Source: Sphingomonas sp. OV641
GTDB taxonomy: Bacteria > Pseudomonadota > Alphaproteobacteria > Sphingomonadales > Sphingomonadaceae
Direction: 5' to 3'
Length of the DNA stretch: 64,000 bases
NCBI RefSeq assembly: GCF_900109205.1
Contig: NZ_FNZB01000001.1
Span: forward strand, 1,488,001 to 1,552,000
This document shows positions 8,387-16,896 of this stretch, in pieces. A model generated the notes under the pieces. That model saw nothing but the letters and a program-made list of their open reading frames with translations. It made no database searches and had not been told where the DNA came from. Position numbers and translations under genes: made by a program. How positions within the stretch are numbered: the first letter of the stretch is position 1; each line of letters opens with the position of its first letter.

Positions 8387-9589
8387 TCAAAGAAATGCCT
8401 GACCTTTGGCGATCACCGGATCCGCCTTGCTCTTCGCCTTTGCGCGCTGCGCAATCCGCTTGATCAGCCCGTCCCACCGGGTGATGATCCGTTCGGGCAT
8501 GAAGCGCTCCATCGCCTGTTTGCCCGCTGCCCCCATTTGTTCGCGCAGCAGCGGATCGGCCATGGCGACGGCCAGTTGCTCAGCCAGCCCCTCCACGTCC
8601 TGATCCGGCGCCAGCAGGCCGGTGCGGCCATGGTCTATCATCTCGGCTGGGCCCCATGGGCAATCGAACGCGACGGTTGGAATGCCCGCCGCCATCGCCT
8701 CGCCCACCACGATGCCCCATCCTTCATAGCGGGAGGAGAGAACGAACAGGTCCGCCTCCTTCGTCCAGCCGCCCGGCTCGCGGGTCACGCCCGGGAAGCT
8801 GACGCGCATCTCGAGCCCCAGCGCCGCACGCTGCTGTTCCAGCGCGGCGCGCAATGGCCCCTCGCCCCAGATGGTCAGCCGCCAGTCGGGAAAGCGCGGC
8901 GCAAGCCGGGCGAACGCCTGCAACAGCAGATCGAAGCCCTTCTGCTCCACCAGCCGCCCCACCGCGACGAGATTGCGCCCGTTGGCGTCGAACGTGCGAA
9001 CGCTCCCCCTCGCCACCGCGTGATTGGGAATGACCATGTCGGTCCGCTGCGGCGTGGGGCTGAAATAGGATGCCGCGCCCCGTGTCATTGTGACGAGCGC
9101 GTCCGATCGCGCATAGGCGTATCGGCGAATGGCGCTCCATGTCGCGCCCACCTTCTGCCGATCGGGATTGTTCCGCTCGGACACGATCACCGGAATGCCC
9201 AGCGCATCGGCGGCCAGCGACGTGAGCACGTTGGTTCTGGTCAGAAAGGAAACCACCACCTCGGGCCGATGGTCGCTCAATTCGCTCTTCAACAGCCGAT
9301 ATCGCCGCAGCATTCCCAGGCTGCGGCCGATCAGGTTTCGAGGCGGCGGCGCCTTCCCCAGGTTGATCAGGCGAACGTCGGGGTTCAGCGCGTAATAAGG
9401 CTGTTCGTCGAACGGCTGGAAACAGGCGAGCCGGACCTGCACGCCCTGATTGACATAATGATTAGCCAGCATCGACACGACATGCTCGGATCCGCCGGCG
9501 CCGAGGCCCGGCATGACGAAGGTCAGCCGCGATAGTACGAAACTGTCCGATCGACTGATCGGCGCCTTGATGAGCAGCACGGATCGCAC
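8387..9589 (-). CDS. GT4-family glycosyltransferase
   Basis: Up to 400 residues with a GT-B fold. The N-terminal domain has the donor-side glycine motif MPGLGAGGSEHVVS. The C-terminal domain has VGRLVEQKGFDLLLQAF, the EX7E region SSRYEGWGIVVGEAMAAG and the nucleotide-binding GLLAPDQD. It likely adds a sugar to a lipid-linked or surface glycan. No ATG precedes the first beta strand; GTG at 9589 or 9580 is used, so the start is uncertain. It is transcribed ahead of the sulfotransferase gene. Confidence 0.82.
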   Translation of the reverse strand: MRSVLLIKAPISRSDSFVLSRLTFVMPGLGAGGSEHVVSMLANHYVNQGVQVRLACFQPFDEQPYYALNPDVRLINLGKAPPPRNLIGRSLGMLRRYRLLKSELSDHRPEVVVSFLTRTNVLTSLAADALGIPVIVSERNNPDRQKVGATWSAIRRYAYARSDALVTMTRGAASYFSPTPQRTDMVIPNHAVARGSVRTFDANGRNLVAVGRLVEQKGFDLLLQAFARLAPRFPDWRLTIWGEGPLRAALEQQRAALGLEMRVSFPGVTREPGGWTKEADLFVLSSRYEGWGIVVGEAMAAGIPTVAFDCPWGPAEMIDHGRTGLLAPDQDVEGLAEQLAVAMADPLLREQMGAAGKQAMERFMPERIITRWDGLIKRIAQRAKAKSKADPVIAKGQAFL

Positions 9590-10172
9590 TGCTTATGCTC
9601 GATTCGTGGTCGATGCGTTGACCCTCAGTTCCGCCCGCCAGCAGCAATGATCATCGATCTCATGACATGATGCGGGCATGGCCGGTGTTGTCCTGCGGAG
9701 GCACCCTCAAGTGCGCTGGTGGTCGATCGTCTTCATAGCGGCCGGTCCGGAACGGGCGTATTGCGCAACGGAGTAACGTGTTCGAAACTAAATTGCCTGC
9801 CGATCGGCACCCGTTGGCGCGGCTAATCCGGACGTATGCGTCGCTGAGAGATTTTGGTTATGCCAAGCGCTTGGTTGGCAGTGCACGACGCTAAGTGGCG
9901 ATGCCGCAACATCCCGTTGGAGTATAACCTTTGGGATGAGGGCACGGATGATCGCGACCGGCCTGTCCCGCCACTCGCTTATCGCAGATGCGCCCGTTTG
10001 ACGGATTGATGCGCCCCTTTGACGGATTTCACCGTCACCGCCGTCCGCGCCGGACCCGCTGACGTGAGGACACCGATCGGCGCGGCAGGAAAAGTGTGGC
10101 TCATCAACAGCATTCGTGAGGAAATCGACGGCGGCGCGCGGCACGCAGGCCGCTGTCGCGCGTTCCCCCGCG
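9590..10172. other. 583-bp intergenic region with a tandem repeat
   Basis: Divergent spacer between the glycosyltransferase and the second sulfotransferase. No frame with coding character is seen; long frames here are compositional. It holds a 21-bp tandem duplication and should contain promoters for both flanking genes, which cannot be placed confidently. Confidence 0.5.
9988..10029. repeat. 21-bp tandem direct repeat
   Basis: Two adjacent copies of GATGCGCCCgTTTGACGGATT (9988-10008 and 10009-10029) differ at one base (g/c). They lie about 145 bp upstream of the sulfotransferase start. A regulator site or replication slippage are both possible. Confidence 0.8.
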
Positions 10173-11504
10173 ATGCCGCCCTTGAGCCCGTCGCCACCCG
10201 CCGCATCCGCCCCCTTCCCGCACCTGTCGACCGCTGCTCCGATCACCCGCGACGCACGGCTGCAATTCGTTGATGCGGCGCTCGACGGGACGTGGCGTCG
10301 CGGCTGGGCCGAGCGCCCACCGCTCGATCCGGCCGCTCTGATCCGCAAGGCGACGGACAAGGTTGGCGAGGCGCCGGACCAGCACGGCGATCGCGCATGG
10401 CGGGATCGGCTAGAGCTGCTCTGCGCCGATCTGGAGCAGGTCGCGGACCTCACTCCCCTGGGGCGCACGATTGCGCACGGCCAGCTTGTTGCCGCGCTCT
10501 GCAATCGCATCCGCTTCCAGGCGCTCTGGCGGGCGCGTCCTCAGATTGCGGAACAGCCGATCGTCGCCCCGATCATCATCGTCGGGCAGATGCGGTCTGG
10601 CACGACGCGGATGCAGCGCCTGCTCGCCTGTGATCCCCGGCTGGCCTTCACGCGCTTTTACGAAAGCTGGAACCCGCTGCCGCGCACCGGCGACCGCGGC
10701 TGGATGGATGATCGCAAGCTGCGCGGCTGGCTGGGCACGCTTACCGTCCGGCTGCTCAACCCTTCGTTCGACACAATCCATCCGACGCGCTGGGACGCGG
10801 CCGATGAAGAGATCGGGCTCCAGAGCGTCTCGATCTTCGGCTCGGCGTTCGAGGCGCAATGGCGCGTGCCGGGCTATACCGCAGCGCTCGAGGCGGACGA
10901 CGGGATCGCCGCTTATGCGGAATTCCGCCGCCTCCTTCAGACGATTGCCTGGCTTCGCCGCGACACCGGCTTGCGCCCCTGGATCCTCAAGGTGCCGCAG
11001 TTCAGCCAGGATCTCGCCGCCGTGCTTCGCACCTTCCCCGATGCGCGCCTGATCTGCCTCAGCCGCGATCCGCAGCAGGTAATCGCCTCCTCGGCTTCGC
11101 TGGTCCGCAATCAGATGGCGATCCAGTCCGCCTCTGCCGATCCCGCCTGGATCGGGCGGGAATGGACGCGCAAGGTCGCGCTGCGCGCGCAGCGCATGGC
11201 CTCAGCCCGGTCAGGCAGTCACGCGCCTCAGGTGGACGTCGCCTTTGATGATGTGGAGCAGGACTGGCGCGGCGAAATCCGGCGCGTGTACCGGATGCTC
11301 GGCCTCTCGCTACCGACTGAGGTCCTCGCCCGAATGCAGGATTACGCCTGCCGGACACGCACGGGAAGCCACGCCCGCCACCGCTATCGCGCCGAAGACT
11401 TCGGCCTGGCGCAGCATCATACGACCCCAGCCACCTTTGATGCCTCGCGCTGCGCGGTCCTCGCATGCGGGCAGACGCATCCCTGCGCCCTCCACCCGGC
11501 TTGA
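10173..11504 (+). CDS. Sulfotransferase family protein (large type)
   Basis: About 443 residues. The PAPS loop is PIIIVGQMRSGTTRMQRLL and a second conserved region is LICLSRDPQQVIASSAS, followed by a family-typical basic C-terminal half. This is the longer Sulfotransfer_3 type with an N-terminal helical extension. The acceptor is unknown. The ATG at 10173 is used; an in-frame GTG at 10116 would add 19 residues and neither has a clear ribosome-binding site. The last 20 residues are cysteine-rich and unlike the rest. Confidence 0.75.
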   Translation: MPPLSPSPPAASAPFPHLSTAAPITRDARLQFVDAALDGTWRRGWAERPPLDPAALIRKATDKVGEAPDQHGDRAWRDRLELLCADLEQVADLTPLGRTIAHGQLVAALCNRIRFQALWRARPQIAEQPIVAPIIIVGQMRSGTTRMQRLLACDPRLAFTRFYESWNPLPRTGDRGWMDDRKLRGWLGTLTVRLLNPSFDTIHPTRWDAADEEIGLQSVSIFGSAFEAQWRVPGYTAALEADDGIAAYAEFRRLLQTIAWLRRDTGLRPWILKVPQFSQDLAAVLRTFPDARLICLSRDPQQVIASSASLVRNQMAIQSASADPAWIGREWTRKVALRAQRMASARSGSHAPQVDVAFDDVEQDWRGEIRRVYRMLGLSLPTEVLARMQDYACRTRTGSHARHRYRAEDFGLAQHHTTPATFDASRCAVLACGQTHPCALHPA

Positions 11505-11603
11505 CTCACGCCGCCTCCCGTTTCGGCATTCGCTCCCGGAACTAGCGCGCGGCCTCGATCCGCGGCTAGGCTGCCCGCCGATAACAGCACAGGAGAGCGG
11601 ACC

Positions 11604-12386
11604 ATGCCCTATTCACCCTTTGACCTCAGCGGGCGTGTCGCGCTGATCACCGGCGGCAATGGCGGGATCGGCATCGGCATGGCGGATGCGCTGGCCCAGG
11701 CCGGGGCGGACGTAGTGATCTGGGGCAACAATCCGGCGAAGAACGCTGCCGCGCAGGACCGCCTGTCCGCGTACGGCACTCGCATTCTGATCGAACGGGT
11801 CGATGTGGCGGACGAGGCGGCGGTGGACGCCGGGGTGGCCCGCGCCGTGGACATGATGGGCCGGCTCGATTTTGTCGCCGCCAACGCCGGCGTCGGGGAG
11901 GGCGCCGACAGCTTCGACACGATGACGACCGAGCTGTGGCGCCGGGTGATGGCGGTGAACCTCGATGGCGTGTTCTGGACTCTGCGTGCTGCGGCACGCC
12001 ACATGGTCGCACGGGCGAAGGATGGCGATCTCGGCGGCTCGCTGCTCGCCACCTCATCCACTTCGGCCGTGCATGGCGCGCCCCGCAACCAGGCCTATGC
12101 CGCTACAAAGGGCGCACTGCTGCCGATGATGCGCGGGCTGGCGGTGGAATATGCCCGCTACGGCATTCGCGCCAATGCCATCCTGCCGGGCTGGATCGCG
12201 ACGGACATGACCTCGCGCGCGCAGGGCAATGATCGTTTCAACGAAAAGGTCATCTCCCGCGTGCCGATGCGCCGCTGGGGCGAGCCGGAGGATTTCGGCG
12301 GCCTTGCCGTCTATCTCGCCTCGGATGCGTCGAGCTTCCACACCGGAGACACCTTCACGATCGACGGCGGCTATACCATTTTCTGA
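11604..12386 (+). CDS. Short-chain dehydrogenase/reductase
   Basis: 260 residues with the classical SDR pattern: the nucleotide loop TGGNGGIGIGMA, NAG (ANAGVG), the catalytic Ser region LATSSTSAVHG, YxxxK (YAATK) and the C-terminal IDGGYTIF. It is a cytoplasmic NAD(P)-dependent oxidoreductase. AGGAG lies ahead of the ATG. The substrate cannot be assigned; 3-oxoacyl-ACP-reductase-like and sugar/alcohol dehydrogenases share this profile. Confidence 0.88.
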   Translation: MPYSPFDLSGRVALITGGNGGIGIGMADALAQAGADVVIWGNNPAKNAAAQDRLSAYGTRILIERVDVADEAAVDAGVARAVDMMGRLDFVAANAGVGEGADSFDTMTTELWRRVMAVNLDGVFWTLRAAARHMVARAKDGDLGGSLLATSSTSAVHGAPRNQAYAATKGALLPMMRGLAVEYARYGIRANAILPGWIATDMTSRAQGNDRFNEKVISRVPMRRWGEPEDFGGLAVYLASDASSFHTGDTFTIDGGYTIF

Positions 12387-12551
12387 TCGCCAATCGCCGC
12401 TGCCCGGCAGCACGGCCGATCGTCTCCGTATTCAGGCCGAAATGCGCCGGCCCCGCACCGAAGCCAGGCCGCCTTGCTCCGCTGCGCACCACCACGCGGC
12501 CGGTGCGCGGGAGGGTGGCGAGCGAGCGCGTCATCCCCTACATGCCGGCGC

Positions 12552-13397
12552 ATGACCGAAATCACCGTCGCCGCGCTTCAGCTCGCTTTCTCCGCTGACA
12601 TGGATGCGAACATCGCCAACGTGTCCCGCCTCGTGCGCGAAGCCGCCGGCAAGGGCGCTCAGGTGATCCTGCCGCCCGAGCTTTTCGAAGGCGAATACTT
12701 CTGCCGTGTCGAGGATGAAGGCCTGTTCGCCAACGCCCGGCCGACGGCGGAGCATCCTGCGGTACTTGCCATGCAGTCGCTGGCATCGGAGCTAAAGGTC
12801 TCTATTCCCACCAGCTTCTTCGAGGCGGATGGACCGCACCATTATAACAGCCTCGCCATGATCGGCCCTGACGGCGCGATCCAGGGCGTTTATCGCAAGA
12901 GCCACATTCCCGATGGCCCAGGCTATGAGGAGAAGTTCTACTTCCGCCCGGGCAACACGGGGTTCAAGGTCTGGGACGGCCCGGCCAAGCTTGGCGTCGG
13001 CATCTGCTGGGACCAATGGTATCCGGAAACCGCCCGGGCGATGATGCTGATGGGCGCACAGGTGCTCTTCTATCCCACCGCCATCGGCAGCGAGCCGCAC
13101 GACACCTCGCTCGACACCGCCCGCCTGTGGCGCCGCGCCATGGTTGGTCATGCCGTGTCGAATGTCGTGCCGGTGGTCGCCGCCAACCGCATCGGGACGG
13201 AACACGGCCAGACCTTCTACGGCACCAGCTTCATCTGCGATGAGCGCGGGGACATTGTGGCAGAGCTGGGGCGCGACGAGGAAGGCGTGATCACGGCGAC
13301 TCTCGATCTTGATCGCGTCAAGCGTCACCGCGCCGCCTTCGGCTTTTTCCGCGATCGCCGGCCCGAGCTTTACGGACGGCTTACGGCCGACATCTAA
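12552..13397 (+). CDS. aguB: N-carbamoylputrescine amidase
   Basis: 281-residue nitrilase-superfamily enzyme. The catalytic Glu-Lys-Cys triad is visible as PPELFEGEYF, YRKSHIPDGPGY and GVGICWDQWYPE. The GEYFC and FYFRPGNTGF segments are characteristic of AguB, which releases putrescine, CO2 and ammonia from N-carbamoylputrescine in the agmatine route. The ATG at 12552 fits the family N terminus (MTEITVAALQ); an upstream in-frame start would add 26 non-homologous residues. No agmatine deiminase gene is next to it in this window. Confidence 0.9.
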   Translation: MTEITVAALQLAFSADMDANIANVSRLVREAAGKGAQVILPPELFEGEYFCRVEDEGLFANARPTAEHPAVLAMQSLASELKVSIPTSFFEADGPHHYNSLAMIGPDGAIQGVYRKSHIPDGPGYEEKFYFRPGNTGFKVWDGPAKLGVGICWDQWYPETARAMMLMGAQVLFYPTAIGSEPHDTSLDTARLWRRAMVGHAVSNVVPVVAANRIGTEHGQTFYGTSFICDERGDIVAELGRDEEGVITATLDLDRVKRHRAAFGFFRDRRPELYGRLTADI

Positions 13398-13403
13398 GAT
13401 TGC

Positions 13404-13426
13404 GCCTCAGCTTTGTCGGCTGAGGC
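13404..13426. terminator. Hairpin between convergent genes
   Basis: GCCTCAGC-N7-GCTGAGGC, an 8-bp stem overlapping the stop codon of the minus-strand methyltransferase gene and following aguB by 7 bp. It has no long T tract, so termination is only probable. Confidence 0.4.
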
Positions 13427-14591
13427 TCGCGGCCAGTTCCACATGCGTTGACCAGCGGAACTGGCCGACTGGCTGGATCCAGTCGATCCGCCATCCGCCT
13501 TCAACCATCATCTTAACATCACGCGCGAAGCTGCTCGGATTGCAGGAAACGTAGGCAACGCGCGGCACGCGTGAGCTGGCGAGCGCCTGCGCCTGTTCCT
13601 TTGCACCGGCCCGTGGCGGATCAATCACGATCGCGGCGAAGCGGTCCAACTCGGCCGGCGTCAGAGGGCGGCGATACAGGTCGCGATGTTCGGTGAAGAT
13701 CGGCCGCTGCGCACGGGCGGCCCCCGCCTTCAGCGACATGATCGCCTCCCGCCCCGCTTCCGCTGCATAGACGCGGCCCGGCATGGCAAAGGCAAAGGTG
13801 CCAAGGCCGGCAAACAGATCCGCCACGACCGGCGCGTCCTTCACCACGGCCTGCACCGCCTGCACCAGCGCTGCCTCGCCCTCACGCGTTGCCTGCAGGA
13901 ACGAGGCCGGCGGCAGCGGCACTGGATTGCCGCTCAGCGTCACCGTCACCCCTTCGGGTTCCCAGCGCACTTCCGGCCCATAGCCCTCATCGAAGGCCAT
14001 GCGCGCCAGCCGATTGGCCTCGGCGAAGGCAGTGATCGCCTCGGCTGCGGCCAGCCCCTCGGGCAATATGCCGTTGACCAGAAGATCCACACCCTGATCT
14101 GCCAGCGTCAGGTGCAAGTCCAGCCGCCGCTTGGGCCGCAGCACGTGGATCAGCCGTCGCAGCGGCGCCACCAGCGCGAAAAGCTCGGGCGCCAGCACAT
14201 GGCATTCTGCCAGATCAACGATCGCGTGGCTCTTCTCGACCGCGAAGCCAACGCGTCCTGACGGCTCCGCATGGAGCGTCGCACGCCGACGCGTGCGCGG
14301 CGGAGACAGGGCCGGCTCCCGGATCTCCGCCGACAGCCCCTGCCCTGCCAGCGCGCCAGCGATCCGATCGACGATGAACTGGCTCCAGGCGGTATCGTCG
14401 AGATGCTGCAACTGGCAGCCGCCGCATTCGGGAAAGTGCCGGCAGGGCGGCACCTGATGGTGTGGCCCGGCCTCGATGGCGCCGTCCGCGCGCACTTGAT
14501 CCCCCGGTGCGGCGAACGGCACGTGCCGCCCATCGCCAGTCACACCTTCGCCGCGCGCAGCGACACGCAGGATCGTGGAAGCCTCGGTCAC
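13407..14591 (-). CDS. Class I SAM-dependent RNA methyltransferase (RlmD/TrmA type)
   Basis: About 394 residues. It has the Fe-S motif CRHFPECGGCQLQHL, then a SAM-binding domain with DLFAGLGTFAFAM and VIDPPRAGA, and the catalytic cysteine in YVSCNPSSFARD. These mark the uracil-C5 methyltransferases of 23S rRNA or tRNA. The N-terminal TRAM domain is very short. GTG at 14591 overlaps the stop of the upstream gene (GTGA), and TTG at 14597 is the alternative. Whether it acts on U1939 or another site cannot be settled here. Confidence 0.86.
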   Translation of the reverse strand: MTEASTILRVAARGEGVTGDGRHVPFAAPGDQVRADGAIEAGPHHQVPPCRHFPECGGCQLQHLDDTAWSQFIVDRIAGALAGQGLSAEIREPALSPPRTRRRATLHAEPSGRVGFAVEKSHAIVDLAECHVLAPELFALVAPLRRLIHVLRPKRRLDLHLTLADQGVDLLVNGILPEGLAAAEAITAFAEANRLARMAFDEGYGPEVRWEPEGVTVTLSGNPVPLPPASFLQATREGEAALVQAVQAVVKDAPVVADLFAGLGTFAFAMPGRVYAAEAGREAIMSLKAGAARAQRPIFTEHRDLYRRPLTPAELDRFAAIVIDPPRAGAKEQAQALASSRVPRVAYVSCNPSSFARDVKMMVEGGWRIDWIQPVGQFRWSTHVELAASLSRQS

Positions 14592-15961
14592 AAACAAGCT
14601 CCAACGGCTGCAGGTAGATGGGCGATCAGATCATCGGCGATAAAGCTTGGACCGCTTAACCGTGCTGCTTCAGCATGTAACCACACGCCGTTCACAGCAG
14701 CAGTGAAGATGTCCGCACCGCCGGCAAGCTGCGCCGCCACCACGCCGGACAGGACATCGCCGGTGCCAGCGGTCGCTAGCCAGCTTGGTGCATGCGCATG
14801 GACGGCAACACGGCCGTCCGGAGCGGCAATCACGGTATCAGGCCCCTTGAAAACAATGACGGCATTGGCTCGGCGCGCCGCCTCCTGCGCACGAGAGATC
14901 TTGCTTCCCCCCGTCTCGCCAAACATCCGGCTGAACTCGCCCTGGTGCGGCGTCAGGATTGTCGGGACTGCGGCGGGCGCGTCGCTCAGAAGGTGAAGCG
15001 CGTCGCCGTCGATGACGAGCGGGCGCCCGCACGATAGCGCCACGTCCAGGCGTTCGCGCGCCTGTTCGTCCCGGCCCAGACCGGGCCCGACGATCACCGC
15101 CCCCACCCTTTGGTCGGACAGACTGTCCTCGCGCAATCGCTGCCGGACAATTGCATGCGGCAAGCGATCGGTGGCGCTGCCGAGCAGCCGGACATAGCCG
15201 GCCCCGCTCCGGCTTGCGCCCATCGCCGCCAGCGCCGCGGCGCCCGGCATCCGTCCCGCGATCACCGCAACAAGGCCACGCGAATATTTGTGCGCGTCGC
15301 GTCCCGGTACATGAAGCACCGGCGCGTCCGCCACCCTCACCGCGCTCTCGACGGGAACCCCGATATTCAGAAGCCGCACCTCCCCGCACAAGGCAGCGGA
15401 AGGCTGCAACACATGCGCCGGCTTCACCGCACCTAGCGCAAGGGTGAGGCTCACTGGCGGCAGGTCGGTAAGAATGGCACCGTCATCGGTGGAGACGCCG
15501 CTTGGCACATCGATCGCGATCGGCAATCGCGCCGCGTCGATCAGCTTAGCCAGCGCCGCCGCCACCTCCCCGCCGAGCGGTCTGCTCATGCCGATCCCGA
15601 TCAGGGCGTCGACCAGGATCGGAGCGGGCGCGCTGTCGGTCAGACGCTCGACCGGCCCGCTCCAGCCGGCACGCGCGGCCGCCGCAGCTTCCGTCCCCGG
15701 ATCGGCGATTGCCGTGACCCGGACGGCCTGCCCTGTGCGGCGAAGCGCCGTCGCCACCACATAGCCGTCACCGCCATTGTTTCCTGGCCCGCAAGCCACC
15801 AGAATCTCGGCACCGGCCGCCAGCCGCCGCACCTGCTCCGCGACTGCCTCTCCCGCTCGCGTCATCAGCGCCTGTGCCGGCGTGCCGCTGGCCATCACCG
15901 CCGCCTCTGCCGCGCGCATCTCGCGCACGGACAGGATCGGCTGGCCATCAATCCTGATCAT
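14588..15961 (-). CDS. nnrDE: Bifunctional NAD(P)HX epimerase / ADP-dependent dehydratase
   Basis: 457 residues. The N-terminal YjeF domain (VACGPGNNGGDGYVVA, IDVPSGVSTDDG) epimerises hydrated NAD(P)H; the C-terminal carbohydrate-kinase-like domain (GPGLGRDEQAR, TPHQGEF, TAGTGDVLSGVVA) dehydrates it. Together they repair NADHX/NADPHX. Its ATG overlaps the stop of the lipoprotein-like gene and its stop overlaps the methyltransferase start, so three genes are coupled. The role is housekeeping metabolite repair in the cytoplasm. Confidence 0.94.
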   Translation of the reverse strand: MIRIDGQPILSVREMRAAEAAVMASGTPAQALMTRAGEAVAEQVRRLAAGAEILVACGPGNNGGDGYVVATALRRTGQAVRVTAIADPGTEAAAAARAGWSGPVERLTDSAPAPILVDALIGIGMSRPLGGEVAAALAKLIDAARLPIAIDVPSGVSTDDGAILTDLPPVSLTLALGAVKPAHVLQPSAALCGEVRLLNIGVPVESAVRVADAPVLHVPGRDAHKYSRGLVAVIAGRMPGAAALAAMGASRSGAGYVRLLGSATDRLPHAIVRQRLREDSLSDQRVGAVIVGPGLGRDEQARERLDVALSCGRPLVIDGDALHLLSDAPAAVPTILTPHQGEFSRMFGETGGSKISRAQEAARRANAVIVFKGPDTVIAAPDGRVAVHAHAPSWLATAGTGDVLSGVVAAQLAGGADIFTAAVNGVWLHAEAARLSGPSFIADDLIAHLPAAVGACL

Positions 15962-16347
15962 TTGCCCATGTCGCTTCGAAGCGCGGGCAGGCGATAATGA
16001 TCGTTCCCGATCGTCACTTCGATTTCATCCTGATCCACCAGCGTCACCTCGGCGGGCTCCGCGCCATCCGCCGCCGCCACTCCACGGCCGTCCTGCGTCA
16101 CCAACAGCCGGCGAAAACCGCCATCGGGATGCCGCATCGTCAACACCAGCCCATGATCCGTGCGCGTTCGGTCGACGCTGCACACCCGCGTGAAGTCGGT
16201 CGCGCCGCCGGGCGCACATTCGACCCATTCGTCGTCCACGGCATCGCGCTCGGAACTGGCGTTCACCTCAGCCATTGCCTGCCCCTGGGTCACCGCCTGC
16301 TCACACGCACCCGCGGTCAGCAGCAGTGACAGGGCGAGCATCCGCAC
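15958..16347 (-). CDS. Putative small lipoprotein, unknown function
   Basis: About 129 residues starting VRMLALSLLLTAGACEQ, a short hydrophobic segment ending in Cys, which resembles a lipoprotein signal with an imperfect lipobox (AGA-C). The mature part has two cysteines (VECAPGG, RVCSVDR) that could form a disulfide. A GTG at 16347 is preferred; an ATG at 16425 would add 26 residues ahead of the signal. It is translationally coupled to nnrDE. The family is not recognised. Confidence 0.55.
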   Translation of the reverse strand: MRMLALSLLLTAGACEQAVTQGQAMAEVNASSERDAVDDEWVECAPGGATDFTRVCSVDRTRTDHGLVLTMRHPDGGFRRLLVTQDGRGVAAADGAEPAEVTLVDQDEIEVTIGNDHYRLPALRSDMGK

Positions 16348-16486
16348 GGGAATGTCCGATACAGCCGTCCCGGCCTGGGCCTGCTCGCTCACGTCCCGAT
16401 CCGATATCCCGCCGCCGTGCCGCATCGCATGAGCCTCCTGCCAGCCACCAAGGCGCCCCGCCAGAGTGGCGATCGGAAACCGGCCG

Positions 16487-16834
16487 TCAAGCGAGCGCGT
16501 CGAGCGCCTTCTCCACGCCGTCCAGCGTGAACGGCTTCTGCAGGATCGGCCGCCCGCGAAACTCTTCCGCGATCATGTCGTCCGCACCGCCGGTCGCGAA
16601 CACGAATGGCACCTGCCGTTCGGCCAGCGCGGCTGCGATCGGCCAGCTCTTTTCGCCACCACGCAGATTGACGTCGAGGATCGCGCAATCGAACCCGCCC
16701 GCCTCCACCAGAGGAAGCGCCGTCTCCACGCAGTCAGCCGTTCCGGCACACTGGCGGTCGAGCACGTCGAGAAAATCCTCGAGCATCATGGCGATAAGCG
16801 GCTCATCCTCGACGAGCAGGACGCGGTTGGTCAT
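16487..16834 (-). CDS. Single-domain response regulator
   Basis: 115 residues, receiver domain only. Visible landmarks are the acidic pair VEDEP, the phosphoacceptor in AILDVNLRGG, the threonine in FATGG and the lysine in LQKPF. With no output domain it must act by protein contact or as a phosphate sink. It lies downstream of cckA in the same direction, 63 bp away, and may be co-transcribed; its cognate kinase is not shown. Confidence 0.88.
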   Translation of the reverse strand: MTNRVLLVEDEPLIAMMLEDFLDVLDRQCAGTADCVETALPLVEAGGFDCAILDVNLRGGEKSWPIAAALAERQVPFVFATGGADDMIAEEFRGRPILQKPFTLDGVEKALDALA

Positions 16835-16896
16835 GCCGCGCCCTTAGAGGTAACACACTGATCCCGCAACGGTCCGCAATTCAGGCAGCTAGCCTG

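Noticed and set aside
9788..10510. 240-residue minus-strand frame across the spacer and sulfotransferase start
   Set aside because: No motif, serine/arginine-rich composition, overlaps the coding part of the sulfotransferase gene.
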